Source of the DNA: Halocaridina rubra
Taxonomy: Eukaryota > Arthropoda > Malacostraca > Decapoda > Atyidae
Direction: 5' to 3'
DNA: 64,000 nt
NCBI GenBank assembly: GCA_037179515.1
Contig: JAXCGZ010019180.1
Span: 1 to 64,000 of the forward strand
The position numbers and the translations under genes were made by a program. Position 1 is the stretch's first letter. Each line of letters opens with the position of its first letter. Shown one piece after another: positions 1-10,300 of the stretch. The notes below the pieces were generated by a model. The model made no database searches. It was given only the letters and a program-made list of their open reading frames with translations, and was not told the origin of the DNA.

Positions 1-186
1 GTAACTAAGCTATTTAAAATTAGCTATAAGCAAAAATACAAATTGCAAATAATCATAATCTGCGAAAGTCAAGAAGTGGGAATTAATTTTTTTAGTTAGA
101 AAATAACAGTTATATTAAAGGGAATTATTTTAATTGATAAGGCATCTAACAGCCTCTGTTGACATTGAGCGAAACACTCTGTCACA
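1..186 (-). mobile_element. Element E: head of a Gmr1-like LTR, minus strand
   Basis: This is the reverse complement of the first part of the LTR seen at 3990, 35862 and elsewhere, and it ends exactly at the LTR terminus (CTGTCACA at 179-186). The next base continues the LTR interior of element A in plus orientation. The simplest reading is that a minus-strand element inserted into A's 5' LTR, and only the start of its 5' LTR lies in the window. The five bases after the end are TGGTT, the expected right-hand target duplication; the left one is outside. Its sequence next to the terminus (CAATGTCAACAGAGG) matches the LTR of element C more closely than those of A or B. Confidence 0.85.
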
Positions 187-1239
187 TGGTTATGAGCCCG
201 TAAAAATCTATCTCTTTTCCTAATAAATTCTAATTTCATTTCACCTCTTTCTATCATCGTAAATAAAGTGTTTTACGTCAAAAACTCGTCAATAAAGCTA
301 TTTCCTATACAAATTGAAAATAATTAAAAGGTAGTTTTGCCCTGTTGGCTTTGCAAATATTTCCTGTTAACTACAATTTAATGAATGCATACTGTATTTA
401 TCTTGCTAATTCTTCATATGTTGGGGATAAAGTGTTTTGAGTTATAAGTTGCAAATTCCTCAAAAGGTGGTTTTGCACCCTTTTTTTCATTGCAAACAGT
501 TCTTGATAACCAAAAGTGAATGAATACAGTATTTATCTCGTAGATTCTTCCTTTATCCTAAATAGAGTGTTTTACCATATTAATTGTTAATCAGTAATAA
601 GCATTGCAACTTTTGTGGTTGCCCACAATTTAAGGAATACATACAGTACTGTATTTGTCTTGCTTATTCTTCATTTATTGTGAATATATTGTTTTCCTTT
701 AAAACCAGTAAAGAATTAATGGTTTTGTATGCTATTATGGTAGCATAAATATTTCTGGTTAGCTGTGAATAACCAATATATGTTCATCCAGTAGAATGAC
801 ATTGGAAACTCATTATATGTGTGCTCATGCTTTCAGTTTCCCATTATAAACAGTGTGTAATTTCTGTTTCTGAAATTGCAGTGTCCTGTATTCTACTCTG
901 CCTGTGTGACAGAGGCAATCGTCAAGTTGAGGCCAAGGTCTTGGCATACGTCCGTGGTGCCGGGAAACGAAATCGTGCTCACCACCTCCGGGATTCGAGG
1001 CAGCATTTCATAAAATTTAATTTGAGAAATTTAATTCAATTCTTTTAATGTCATTGCATTTCCAAAATTAAAAGAAAGTTGAATTCTGAGTTTCATTTAA
1101 CCAACTAATGGTAATAGAGATGGGGTGTTCAAGTACAAATATCTGTCCTGTCTGTTTGTGAGCTCTTAACCGAGCTCGGTACTTTGAGTCTCCTTAGTAA
1201 AACAGAATCTTAACAACACTCCACCATCCTAAACCCCAA
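187..1239 (+). repeat. 5' LTR remnant of element A
   Basis: Matches the 3' part of the full LTR. It begins inside the LTR intron at TGGTTATGAGCC, runs past the intron's 3' splice site (intron ends at 881, exon 2 from 882), and stops at CCCCAA, two bases short of the normal CCCCAACA end. Left part displaced by element E; right end replaced by a LINE. The AATAAA signals of the intron are present near 218-300. Confidence 0.88.
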
Positions 1240-3284
1240 ATCAAAACATTTCAAAACATTTATTTCCATTTTGTACAATGGTTATTCAACATTAATAGTA
1301 ACTTATAAGTAGACATGTAATTAAACTAATAAATAAGAGGGTTAGACATATAGTTAAATTAAATGTAGCTTTCATAGAAAATAATAATACTGTACTAAAA
1401 ATGTTAACAATAATGTTAATAATAAAGTAATAAGTATGCCACTAGATACAGGATCGTTATTATCGGCATCATTTCCATATTTGTTTCCTTACAATGAGAA
1501 TAATTACTTCTTAATGAGCTGCAACTATTTGTCCAAAAGAAAACTATATAGTTTGCCTTTGAAAGCTGTGAAGGAGGATGCATTTTTAAGATGCTCTGGA
1601 ATATTATTCCAGAGTGTTGGCCCTTTGATAGTGATCATCTTTGAACCTGCTTCTGTGTTTGTTCTGTGAATAAAGAGCTCACTGCTCTGTCTTGTGTTGG
1701 TTCCCCTTATATCCCTGACTGTTTTTAAATCAAATAGCCAGCTAGGATAATGATGGTCCAAAATTTTGAATACAAAAACATAAATAGCATAAGCGACCTT
1801 ATTTTCTGCCCGCAGCCACCCAAGTTTATTGAGAGCTGGTGTGATGTGGTCATATTTTCTTATTACTCCCAGGGCAACTCGAGCTGCAAAATTAATAAGC
1901 TTCTGTATTCTGTTTATCTGAGTCTTAGTGGTAGATCCCCAAACAGTTGTGCAGTAATTAATGTGACTTAGGGCTAGAGATTCAACAACAGTTATTCGAG
2001 TGGTAGTTTCAAAATTATCTTTTATACGTGATAAGTACATTAATGTTCATGTAACCTTTTTGCATACTTTATCTATGTGGGAATCAAACAACATGTGGTT
2101 ATCAAAGTGAATTCCTAGGTTTTTGACTGTTTTGCTAGGTGTGATAATATTGTCGCAAAAATTAATTGTTGTGTTTTCTGGAATTTGTGCTATGTGGAAC
2201 CTTGAACCAATAAATATGCACTGTGTTTTACTTTCGTTAATTAACAGCCCAATTTCTTGGAAATAGGTTTTAATTTTTGACAGAGTGTTTTCTGCTCTTA
2301 AAGTTAGCTCTGGGAGGTTATTAATATCACCACTAAGGAGTAGTTGAGTGTCATCTGCATATTGTACGACTAGACAGTCAGAAATGAAAGAAGATAGATC
2401 ATTTACGTAAATGGAGAAGAGGTTAAGACCAAGTACTGATCCCTGTGGAACACCAAATGATACATCCTTTGGCACAGAGATAATGTTGTTAAGACGTATG
2501 GACTGTTTACGATTAGATAAATACTCGCTAAACCAGCTTGGATCAATATTTAAGTTAATACATTTACTTAAAAGAATTTCATGGTTTACACTGTCGAAGG
2601 CTTTTGATAAGTCTAACAAAATTAGTATAGATATTTTTTTCATATCTATATTATTATATATACTATTCGTAACTTTAAGCAGTGCAGTTTCCGTCGAGAG
2701 TTTTGGTCTGAAACCATGTTGGCTAATCGTTAGTAGTCTATTTGATTCTAAATGTGACATAAGTTGGCATGCAACAATTTTTTCTAATATTTTAGAGAAA
2801 ATGGGTAGCAGGGAAATGGGACGATAGTTTGTCACATCTTCTCTGTCCCCCTTTTTATGCAGAGGTATTACATGTGATAATTTCCAAGAGTCAGGAAACC
2901 TTTTAGTAACAATGGAAGTGTTCATAATAGTTATAATATAGGATGCAATCATGGGTAGAGCATCTTTGATGAACTGAAATGGTATACCATCTGAACCATA
3001 AGAGCCAGAGTTTCCTAGGCTCTTTATGGTAAGAATTAGGGTAGCACAATCTATAGGAGTTAGCTTGAAGTACTCTCTTGTGTTTTCATTGGAAGAATTG
3101 TCATTTAAGCAATTACTCATATTCACTGAGTTGATGTTTTCTTGAGTTTTTTCATATGTATTTTTGCCAACGTTAGCAAAATAGTTATTAAAGTTATCTG
3201 CTTTGTCTTTCAACTCCGTAATATTTTCATAACTTTCCGAGGAACTCTTTTCATTTGGTATCATGCTTCTTATCACTTTCCATG
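1240..3284 (-). mobile_element. 5'-truncated jockey-superfamily LINE in the LTR/PBS junction of A
   Basis: A LINE on the minus strand fills the gap between A's LTR end (CCCCAA at 1234-1239) and its primer binding site (3285). Compared with the other copies about six bases of target (CAAGAT) are missing and I see no target duplication. Its 3' end on the minus strand carries a short tandem repeat of ATGTTTTGA-like units (about 1240-1262). The 5' end is truncated inside the region before the RT, with the reading frame still open at the break. Confidence 0.8.
1525..3276 (-). pseudogene. Reverse transcriptase of a CR1/Daphne-like LINE (ORF2, C-terminal part)
   Basis: The minus-strand frame encodes a non-LTR reverse transcriptase. 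Visible motifs in order: NYRPISLLP, the A motif LLDLSKAFDSVNH, GVPQGSVLG, and the catalytic YADDTQ, followed by the thumb and the C-terminal part with INYCTTVWG. One in-frame TGA (2047-2049) divides the frame into 409 and 171 codons; otherwise it is open from the truncation point to the natural stop near 1525. Endonuclease and ORF1 are absent because of 5' truncation, and no ATG start is expected. The clade name is by resemblance only; jockey superfamily is secure, Daphne/CR1 less so. Confidence 0.82.
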
Positions 3285-3302
3285 TGGCGCCCGAACAGGG
3301 AC
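3285..3302 (+). promoter_or_regulatory. tRNA-Lys primer binding site, element A
   Basis: TGGCGCCCGAACAGGGAC is complementary to the last 18 bases (with CCA) of animal tRNA-Lys(UUU). In this copy the usual spacer AGAT before it has been replaced by the LINE insertion. Confidence 0.9.
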
Positions 3303-3989
3303 CCGAACAGACAGACTGATTTTATAAATTTATTTTTATTTTCCTTTTTAACATTGCACATGAAACCCGATTACCATTGGCTCGATTATTGAAATGAATG
3401 AATCTTAGGCTGCACACAAAAATTTTCGCGCTAGAGACGTTGCGGATAAGAATTTTTTTTTTTATTTTCAATATTAATTATGGTAACTAATATTTTCTTG
3501 TTTCCCATGTGGTAAACAATATTTCAAGAAATCTACATGAGATTATGTGGTAACAGACTTAAGAAATTTTGCATGACGAGAAGACGTGTTATTTAAAATT
3601 TCATTTATTTGCGTGATAAGATTGAGTTTTAAAGCATTCGTGTTTTATATATCCGTTAAAGGGTGATACTTGTTAGGAATTGTTTATATTTCCTTGGGAT
3701 TTAGGAATTGGGAGAAAGCATATTAAATATTTTTGCTTATAATTGTGTTTTATATTCAAGCATTGACTGCTCATAGATGGGAAGAAAAACTTTGGTGTCA
3801 TTTATCGAGCCTAGGCTAAGCCTTTCATGTGTCTGAGTTGTCACTTGAAAATAAATTTTCTCATTACTAGTAGAAATGTGTAATCTGGCTGCCTAGTAAG
3901 CTGTTAGCTTATCGTTGGTGTATTTTGCATAGGATCTGTGCCCTTTTGGTAACACTCCAGAATATTACTTACGACATTTTATTTGTGGG
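3303..3989 (+). other. Element A leader, part 1 (no gene)
   Basis: AT-rich untranslated leader shared with the other copies. I see no coding frame. It ends inside the first 81-bp repeat unit at GTGGG (3985-3989), where element B inserted; the leader resumes at 14668. Confidence 0.8.
3985..3989. repeat. Left target-site duplication GTGGG of element B
   Basis: GTGGG directly precedes the LTR start TGTGAAAG and is repeated at 14668-14672 after the LTR end CCCCAACA. Confidence 0.92.
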
Positions 3990-4201
3990 TGTGAAAGAGT
4001 GTTTCGCTCAAAGTAACCATAGGCTGTTAGATGCCTTATTAATTAATTTAGTAACTTAACTGTTATTTTCTAACTAAAAAAATTAATTCCCACTTCTTGA
4101 CTTTTGCAAATTATGATTATTTGCAATTTGTATTTTAGCTTATAGCTAATTTTAAATATACCTTATTTACTCTTCTTGTACGTGTAGAAGTATAGCCCCG
4201 A

Positions 4202-4208
4202 TATAAAG
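4202..4208 (+). promoter_or_regulatory. TATA box of the Gmr1-like LTR promoter
   Basis: TATAAAG sits about 210 bases into the LTR in the context CCCGATATAAAGGCTGC and is kept in the LTRs of A, B and C and in D's 3' LTR; D's 5' LTR has a damaged version (ATATAAGG). Transcription would be expected to start about 25-30 bases further on, near 4230, placing exon 1 inside R. The start site itself is inferred. Confidence 0.65.
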
Positions 4209-4579
4209 GCTGCTCCTATTTTTCGTCTGCTACGAGCCAAAAACATTCTGGAGATTGTTTACCAGTAACCTCACTTTTTATTATTATTCTCGTTTTATTT
4301 TATTTGCTTCCACTTGTTGCACCTAAAAATACTGTCTCTCCCTTGCATCTCTGCTATAATTGCCTGCCAGGGACCACCACTAAAATAGTCCTTAAATGAT
4401 ATCAGAGCCAGTTACTGCTCTAGAAATGTATCCTACAAATGAACTCACCAGGAGGGACAATGAGATGCTCTCCGTTGGCGCCCAAACTTCCAAGAGGCAA
4501 CATCTCGCCTGAGCAGTCTAAGTTTTTTTCAAACCTTATTTACGTGGCATCTTCACAGGAATTCATCTAGCACAACAAG

Positions 4580-5531
4580 GTGAGGGATAGTATATGGTAA
4601 AGCTCGTGGGTCAAGCAAATTGGTTTATTTTCGAGAATTAGTTACATTCGTTACTGGCTAAATCTTACGGATTTTTATTCTCAGATTCCATTCCCATACA
4701 CACGAAATTTTGTAGATTACCAAACTGGAATCTCACATGCCAAAGTTAATTCCTTAACCTGTAAATTACAGCTGATATACATTGCTAAGAAGTTTCTTTT
4801 CATTGAATGTGATAAACGAAAATCTCATCCTCTGAAGACTGGTTATGAGCCCGTAAAAATCTATCTCTTTTCCTAATAAATTCTAATTTCAGTTCACCTC
4901 TTTCTATCATCGTAAATAAAGTGTTTTACGTCAAAAACTCGTCAATAAAGCTATTTGCTATACAAATTGCAAATAATTAAAAGGTAGTTTTACCCTGTTG
5001 GCTTTGCAAATATTTCCTGTTAACCACAATTTAATGAATGCATACTGTATTTATCTTGCTAATTCTTCATATGTTGGGGATAAAGTGTTTTGAGTTATAA
5101 GTTGCAAATACCTCAAAAGGTGGTTTTGCACCCTTTTTTCCATTGCAAACAGTTCTTGATAACCAAAAGTGAATGAATACTGTACTTATCTCGTAGATTC
5201 TTCCTTTATCCTAAATAGTGTTTTACCATATTAATTGTTAATCAGTAATAAGCATTGCAACTTTTGTGGTTGCCCACAATTTAAGGAATACATACAGTAC
5301 TGTATTTGTCTTGCTTATTCTTCATTTATTGTGAATATATTGTTTTCCTTTAAAACCAGTAAAGAATTAATGGTTTTGTAGGGTATTATGGTAGCATAAA
5401 TATTTCTGGTTAGCTGTGAATAACCAATATATTTTATCCAGTAGAATGACATTGGAAACTCATTATATGTGTGCTCATGCTTTCAGTTTCCCATTATAAA
5501 CAGTGTGTCATTTCTGTTTCTGAAATTGCAG
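4580..5531 (+). other. Intron inside the 5' LTR of B
   Basis: The 952-bp segment begins GTGAGGGATAG after CAACAAG and ends TTTCTGAAATTGCAG before TGTCCTG. Donor AAG|GTGAGG and a pyrimidine-rich acceptor are near consensus. The proof that it acts as an intron is element D, whose two LTRs lack exactly these bases and join CAAG to TGTCC. Confidence 0.88.
4875..4949 (+). terminator. Cluster of three AATAAA poly(A) signals, inside the LTR intron
   Basis: AATAAA occurs at 4875-4880, 4915-4920 and 4944-4949, all within the intron. I found no AATAAA in exon 1 or exon 2. The R/U5 border is therefore expected shortly after 4950. The same cluster is present in the other full-length LTRs and absent from D's spliced LTRs. 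Confidence 0.65.
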
Positions 5532-5895
5532 TGTCCTGTATTCTACTCTGCCTGTGTGACAGAGGTAATCGTCGAGTTGAGGCCAAGGTCTTGGCATACG
5601 TCCGTGGTGCCGGGAAACAAAATTGTGCTCACCACCTCTGGGATTCGAGGCAGCATTTCATAAAATTTAATTTGAGAAATTTAATTCAATTCTTTTAATG
5701 TCATTGCATTTCCAAAATTAAAAGAAAGTTGAATTCTGAGTTTCATTTAACCGACTAATGGTAATAGAAATGGGGTGTTCAAGTACAAATATCTGTCCTG
5801 TCTGTTTGTGAGCTCTTAACCGAGCTCGGTACTTTGAGTCCCCTTAGTAAAACAGAATCGTAACAACACTCTACCATCCTAAACCCCAACAAGAT

Positions 5896-5913
5896 TGGCG
5901 CCCGAACAGGGAC
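5896..5913 (+). promoter_or_regulatory. tRNA-Lys primer binding site, element B
   Basis: TGGCGCCCGAACAGGGAC, four bases (AGAT) after the LTR end; perfect complement to the 3' end of tRNA-Lys(UUU). Confidence 0.93.
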
Positions 5914-6573
5914 CCGAACAGACAGACTGATTTTATACATTTATTTTTATTTTCCTTTTTAACATTGCACATGAAACCCGATTACCATTGGCTCGATTAT
6001 TGAAATGAATGAATCTTAGGCTGCACACGAAAATTTTCGCGCTAGAGACGTTGCGGATAAGAAATTCTTTTTATTTTCAATATTAGTTTTGGTAACTAAT
6101 ATTTTCTTGTTTCCCATGTGGTAAACAATATTTCAGGAAATCTACATGAGATTATGTGGTAACAGACTTTAGAAATTTTGCATGACGAGAAGACGTGTTA
6201 TTTAAAATTTCATTTATTTGCGTGATAAGATTGAGTTTTAAAGCATTCGTGTTTTATATATCCGTTAAAGGGTGATACTTGTTAGGAATTGTTTATATTT
6301 CCTTGGGATTTAGGAATTGGGAGAAAGCATATTAAGTATTTTTGCTTATAATTGTGTTTTATATTCAAGCATTGACTGCTCATAGATTGGAAGAAAAATT
6401 TTGGTGTCATTTATCGAGCCTAGGCAAAGCCTTTCATGTGTCTGAGTTGTCACTTGAAAATAAATTTTCTCATTACTAGAAGAAATGTGTAATCTGGCTG
6501 CCTAGTAAGCTGTTAGCTTATCGTTGGTGTATTTTGCATAGGATCTGTACCCTTTTGGCAACACTCCAGAATT

Positions 6574-6735
6574 TTACTTATGACATTTTATTTGTGGGTA
6601 CTGCCATATACGCGCTCATACGTAGGCACGACCGCTATACTGTACTTGTTCGTATTACTTACGACATTTTATTTGTGGGTACTGCCATATATGCGCTCAT
6701 ACGCAGGCACGACCACTATACTGTACTTGTTTGTA
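6574..6735 (+). repeat. 81-bp leader minisatellite, two units (B)
   Basis: Unit runs from ATTACTTACGACATTTTATT through GGCACGACC to the TGTACTTGTT that ends each copy; the two ACTGCCATAT anchors lie at 6600 and 6681. Copy number by element: A three, B two, C two, D one. Confidence 0.88.
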
Positions 6736-6771
6736 CTCTCAGGCACTGGGTGCTAGTCGGTAAAATTCGTT

Positions 6772-7182
6772 GTTGCTCATTCCTTTCATTTGCACCATAA
6801 CCGCAGGTACTGCCATATATTGCTGTTAAGCAGGCACGACTGCCATCCTGTATTACCAGTGTTTCATGCACTGTTTTGCAACATTTTGTTGCTGTTGCAC
6901 TTGACTGTGTTGCTCATTCCTTTCATTTGCACGATTACCGCAGGTACTGCCACATATTGCTGTTAAGCAGGCACGACTGCCATTCTGTATTACCAGTGTT
7001 TCATGCACTGTTTTGCAACATATTGTTGCTGTTGCACTTGATTGTGTTGCTCATTCCTTTCATTTGCACGATTACCGCAGGTACTGCCACATATTGCTGT
7101 TAAGCAGGCACGACTGCCATTCTGTATTACCAGTGTTTCATGCACTGTTTTGCAACATTTTGCTGCTGTTGCACTTGATTGT
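6772..7182 (+). repeat. 137-bp leader minisatellite, three units (B)
   Basis: GTTGCTCATTCC recurs at 6772, 6909 and 7046, an exact 137-bp period. Each unit includes CAGGTACTGCCA, AAGCAGGCACGACTGCC and TGTTTCATGCACTG. Copy number by element: A six, B three, C three, D four. Confidence 0.92.
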
Positions 7183-7375
7183 ATTTTGAGTCACTTTTAT
7201 GGTGAGATTTTGAGATCACTTTTTCGTTTAAGTTTGAACTGTGGTGTTGAATTAGTTTTTTCTCTCCTTGGTGTTGTGTGGTTCTTTCATTTTTTTTTCT
7301 ACTACTGTATTGTAGAGATTTGTTTTTTTGTGTGGTTGTTTTGGCACTTCGTTATTGACTGTTTAGGAAACCACC

Positions 7376-10300
7376 ATGGCAACCAGGCAGGCACAGGAAA
7401 CAAACATGGAAACCATCGAAACATTCGATGAGGAGCGTTACCTGGCCATAATGATTGCTAGGGGTGAGAGATACGGTCTTTCCCCAGGGCAGAAGCTCCT
7501 TGAATGGGCTCATGAGAAGATGGTTGAACGCCGAGATAAGCTGGAGAAGAGAGCAAGTGATGAGGCACAAGCACAACGTGATCATGAGCTTGCGCTTGCT
7601 CGGCTTCAAGCGGGATTCCCAGACAGTGGTCTTTCAACTGGAAATGGAAACCAGCCTCGTGAGAGGCCCTCCCCAATACCGAAATACGAAGACGACGGCA
7701 GGCAACCGCTTGATACTTACATCCTCTCTTTCGAAAGTCTTGCGGCAGTTAACGAAGGCACAGAATTTGAGAAGAGTCGTTGGCTGCTAACCTCCATGCC
7801 ACCCCGTCTGCTTGCCCTGGTCAGTGAACTCGACCAAATGCAACTGAGGGACTATGAGAAAGTTAAAAGCACACTCCTGGCCTCACAGAACCTTTCACCA
7901 GCTGAGTGTCATGCTAGGTATCTTTCTGCTTTCCCATTGAAGGAGGAGAACTGTAGTACCTTTGGCAAACGCAAGGCTCACCTCTTTAATGATTGGTTAC
8001 GAGTTGTAAAGTGTCCTCGTGAGAAGTTGTATGCGTTCTTGATGTTTAATGCAATTGCCAATGAACTTCCTCCAGATGTTGTTGCATATGTAAGGACTCA
8101 GCTTAAGGATGAGATCGACTACGAGAAAAGTCTAGCTGCTGTGGACGAGTACCTCCAGCACAACCAGCCTGGAGTACGTCTCTGTGATGTTATGAGAGCA
8201 AGAAGGGCCAATTCCAAGGTTCGTCCTCAGAGTTGTATCTCCCCCGCAGCAAGCCATGATTCTCACCGGAAAGGAGATCATAGGAACGGGAAGCACAAGG
8301 GCCCCTCACAGAACTCACATCGTCCAGCACATCCTCCTTACACTCCAAAGCCTTATTACGGCAATGCACCCACACTCAAGAAGGATAACTCAGTAAGACC
8401 TAAGCCTCAGCAGTTCAGAGGCAAAGGCCATTACTCTGCTCCTCCTTCCCAGGGTTTTCAGCAAAACTCTAAGAGCCACCACGCCCCCTCACACAGCGGC
8501 TGCCCACAAAGCCGTCCGGCCACGCACATGGCCCATGCTGTAGAAATAAGGCCAGAAAGGGCCACTGGGGATAACGCCGAGGAACCTACGTACAAACTTG
8601 CCAATGTGGAACTCACCGAATGGGGTAATCCGCAGGTGATCCCAAAATGTCTAGGAACTATAAATGGTGTGGAAGTTGAGATAGCCCTCGACACAGGGGC
8701 CAATGGCATATTTGTTGACGAGAGATTTGTCAGGGATGAAGATTATACCGGCGAAGTCGTTCGTGTGCGGGTTGCTGAAGGAACACCCCAAATACGACGC
8801 TGCTGTGTCATTAACCTGGATTGCAAATACTACAAGGGAAAAGCCCCAGCTGTGGCAATGATTGGGTTTATGTACCCTGTCTTGATGGGTCGTGCACTGA
8901 ACCTAGTTCCTACTTTCCAGGCCGACCTCTACCATAAGGACATTTCTCGTTATAACTTCCCTCGGGGGAAGTCACATGAAGCCATTTCAGCAGCAACTCC
9001 TGGCCTCGATGCCAAGAATATGGACGATTCTCCGACTGACTCCGTTGAGTCTGCTGCAGTCAGTACACGTAATGTGGAACGCGGAGAGTTTCCCCCTCCT
9101 TTACCAGATGATGCACCTCTAGAGGCATTGAAGTCCCGTCCAGACTTTGCCAAATTGCAGCAAGATTGCCCCAGCCTCAAACGCTGGATGCAGCAGGCCA
9201 CCGAGGGAAGGACCTTCACAGTGAGAGGAGGAGGCAAGATCACTTACGCCCTTGAAGATGGAGTACTTCGTAGGCATGTGACTAAAGATGGCCACACCTT
9301 TAAACAGTTGGTGGTGCCCGCTTTGTTGCGCCGCCAGGCTATGTATGTGGCACACCATTTACCTCTGAGTGGACACAAAGGCAAAGCAAAAACTCGCCAT
9401 GTCCTTCAGAAGGCTTTTGCATGGCCAAACATGTACACCGAGGTAGACAGATATGTAGGTCCTGCCCTGTCTGTCAATCCACCTCAACGGCACCGGTACT
9501 GAAAGTTCCCCTGGGGATAACTAAGCTCTCAATGGAGCCATTTTCCAAGGTCGCTATGGACATGCTAGGTCCTATTAATCCAGCTTCGTCCACGGGGAAA
9601 CAATTCCTCCTGGTATATGTTGACCTGGCAACAAGGTACCCAGATGCAGTGCCACTGTCTTCCATCACAACTGGAGCAGTTGCTCAAGCCCTATTTGAAA
9701 TGTGCTCCAGGGTTGGCTTTCCTGAGCAGGTCACTTCTGACAATGGAAGTCAGTTTACAAGTAGGCACTTTGAGGCTTTCTGTAACCTTTTAGAAATCAA
9801 GCACATTCGTACGAGTGTCTATCATGCCCAATCAAATGGAGCATGCGAACGCTATAACGGGACATTGAAGCGATGTTTGCGCAAGCTAGTGATAGATATG
9901 CCTAGGCAGTGGGACAAGTATGTCCCTGCTGCACTTTTCTCCTTCAGAGACACTCCCCACGACACTACTGGATACTCGCCTTTCGAGCTGATTTATGGTC
10001 ATAAGGTCAGAGGCCCAGTAGAATTCTTGGCAGAATGTTGGGATTCACCTACCATCGAAGATGACGATAGGGACGTTCATGAGTATATTTTGAAGTTTTC
10101 GTCTCACCTCAAAAAGGCTTGAAAAACTGCACAATTAGCCATTAAGGGTCACCAGCAGACTGCCAAGCTCCTCTTTGACAAGCGTGCGCGGCGTCGTGCC
10201 CTGACACCCGGAGATCGAGCTCTGTTACTTCTTCCAACAGATACCTGCAAGCTAATGCTACGCTGGAAAAGACTGTACACTGTGGTACACCGGATGACCC

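Larger units (their letters stand above)
3990..5891 (+). repeat. 5' LTR of element B (1902 bp, intron-bearing)
   Basis: Starts TGTGA and ends CCCCAACA. It holds, in order, a U3 of about 240 bp, a TATA box (4202-4208), exon 1 up to 4579, a GT-AG segment 4580-5531, and exon 2 5532-5891. Exonic parts sum to 950 bp, which equals the short LTRs of element D. It differs from its partner at 12764-14667 by a few dozen changes by eye, so B is not brand new. Confidence 0.92.
5914..7375 (+). other. Element B leader
   Basis: Untranslated leader of about 1.46 kb between primer site and gag. The first part is unique AT-rich sequence; the second carries the 81-bp and 137-bp minisatellites. Frames that stay open through the repeats have no ATG start and I do not call them genes. 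Confidence 0.8.

Noticed and set aside
5471..5698. Conserved 64- and 75-codon frames at the LTR intron/exon 2 border
   Set aside because: They span the 3' splice site, begin in the intron and recur only because the LTR is repeated.
6534..6800. Open frame of about 88 codons through the 81-bp leader repeats, seen in A, B and C
   Set aside because: It has no ATG (starts TTG or GTG), exists because 81 is divisible by 3, and resembles no protein I know.
6876..7431. Repeated 75-codon frames over the 137-bp leader units in several elements
   Set aside because: 137 is not divisible by 3, so each unit is read in a new frame; these are by-products of the repeat.
7649..8275. Gag deletion as a second spliced intron
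   Set aside because: The borders lack GT and AG; a direct GGA repeat at the ends fits simple deletion or template switching better.
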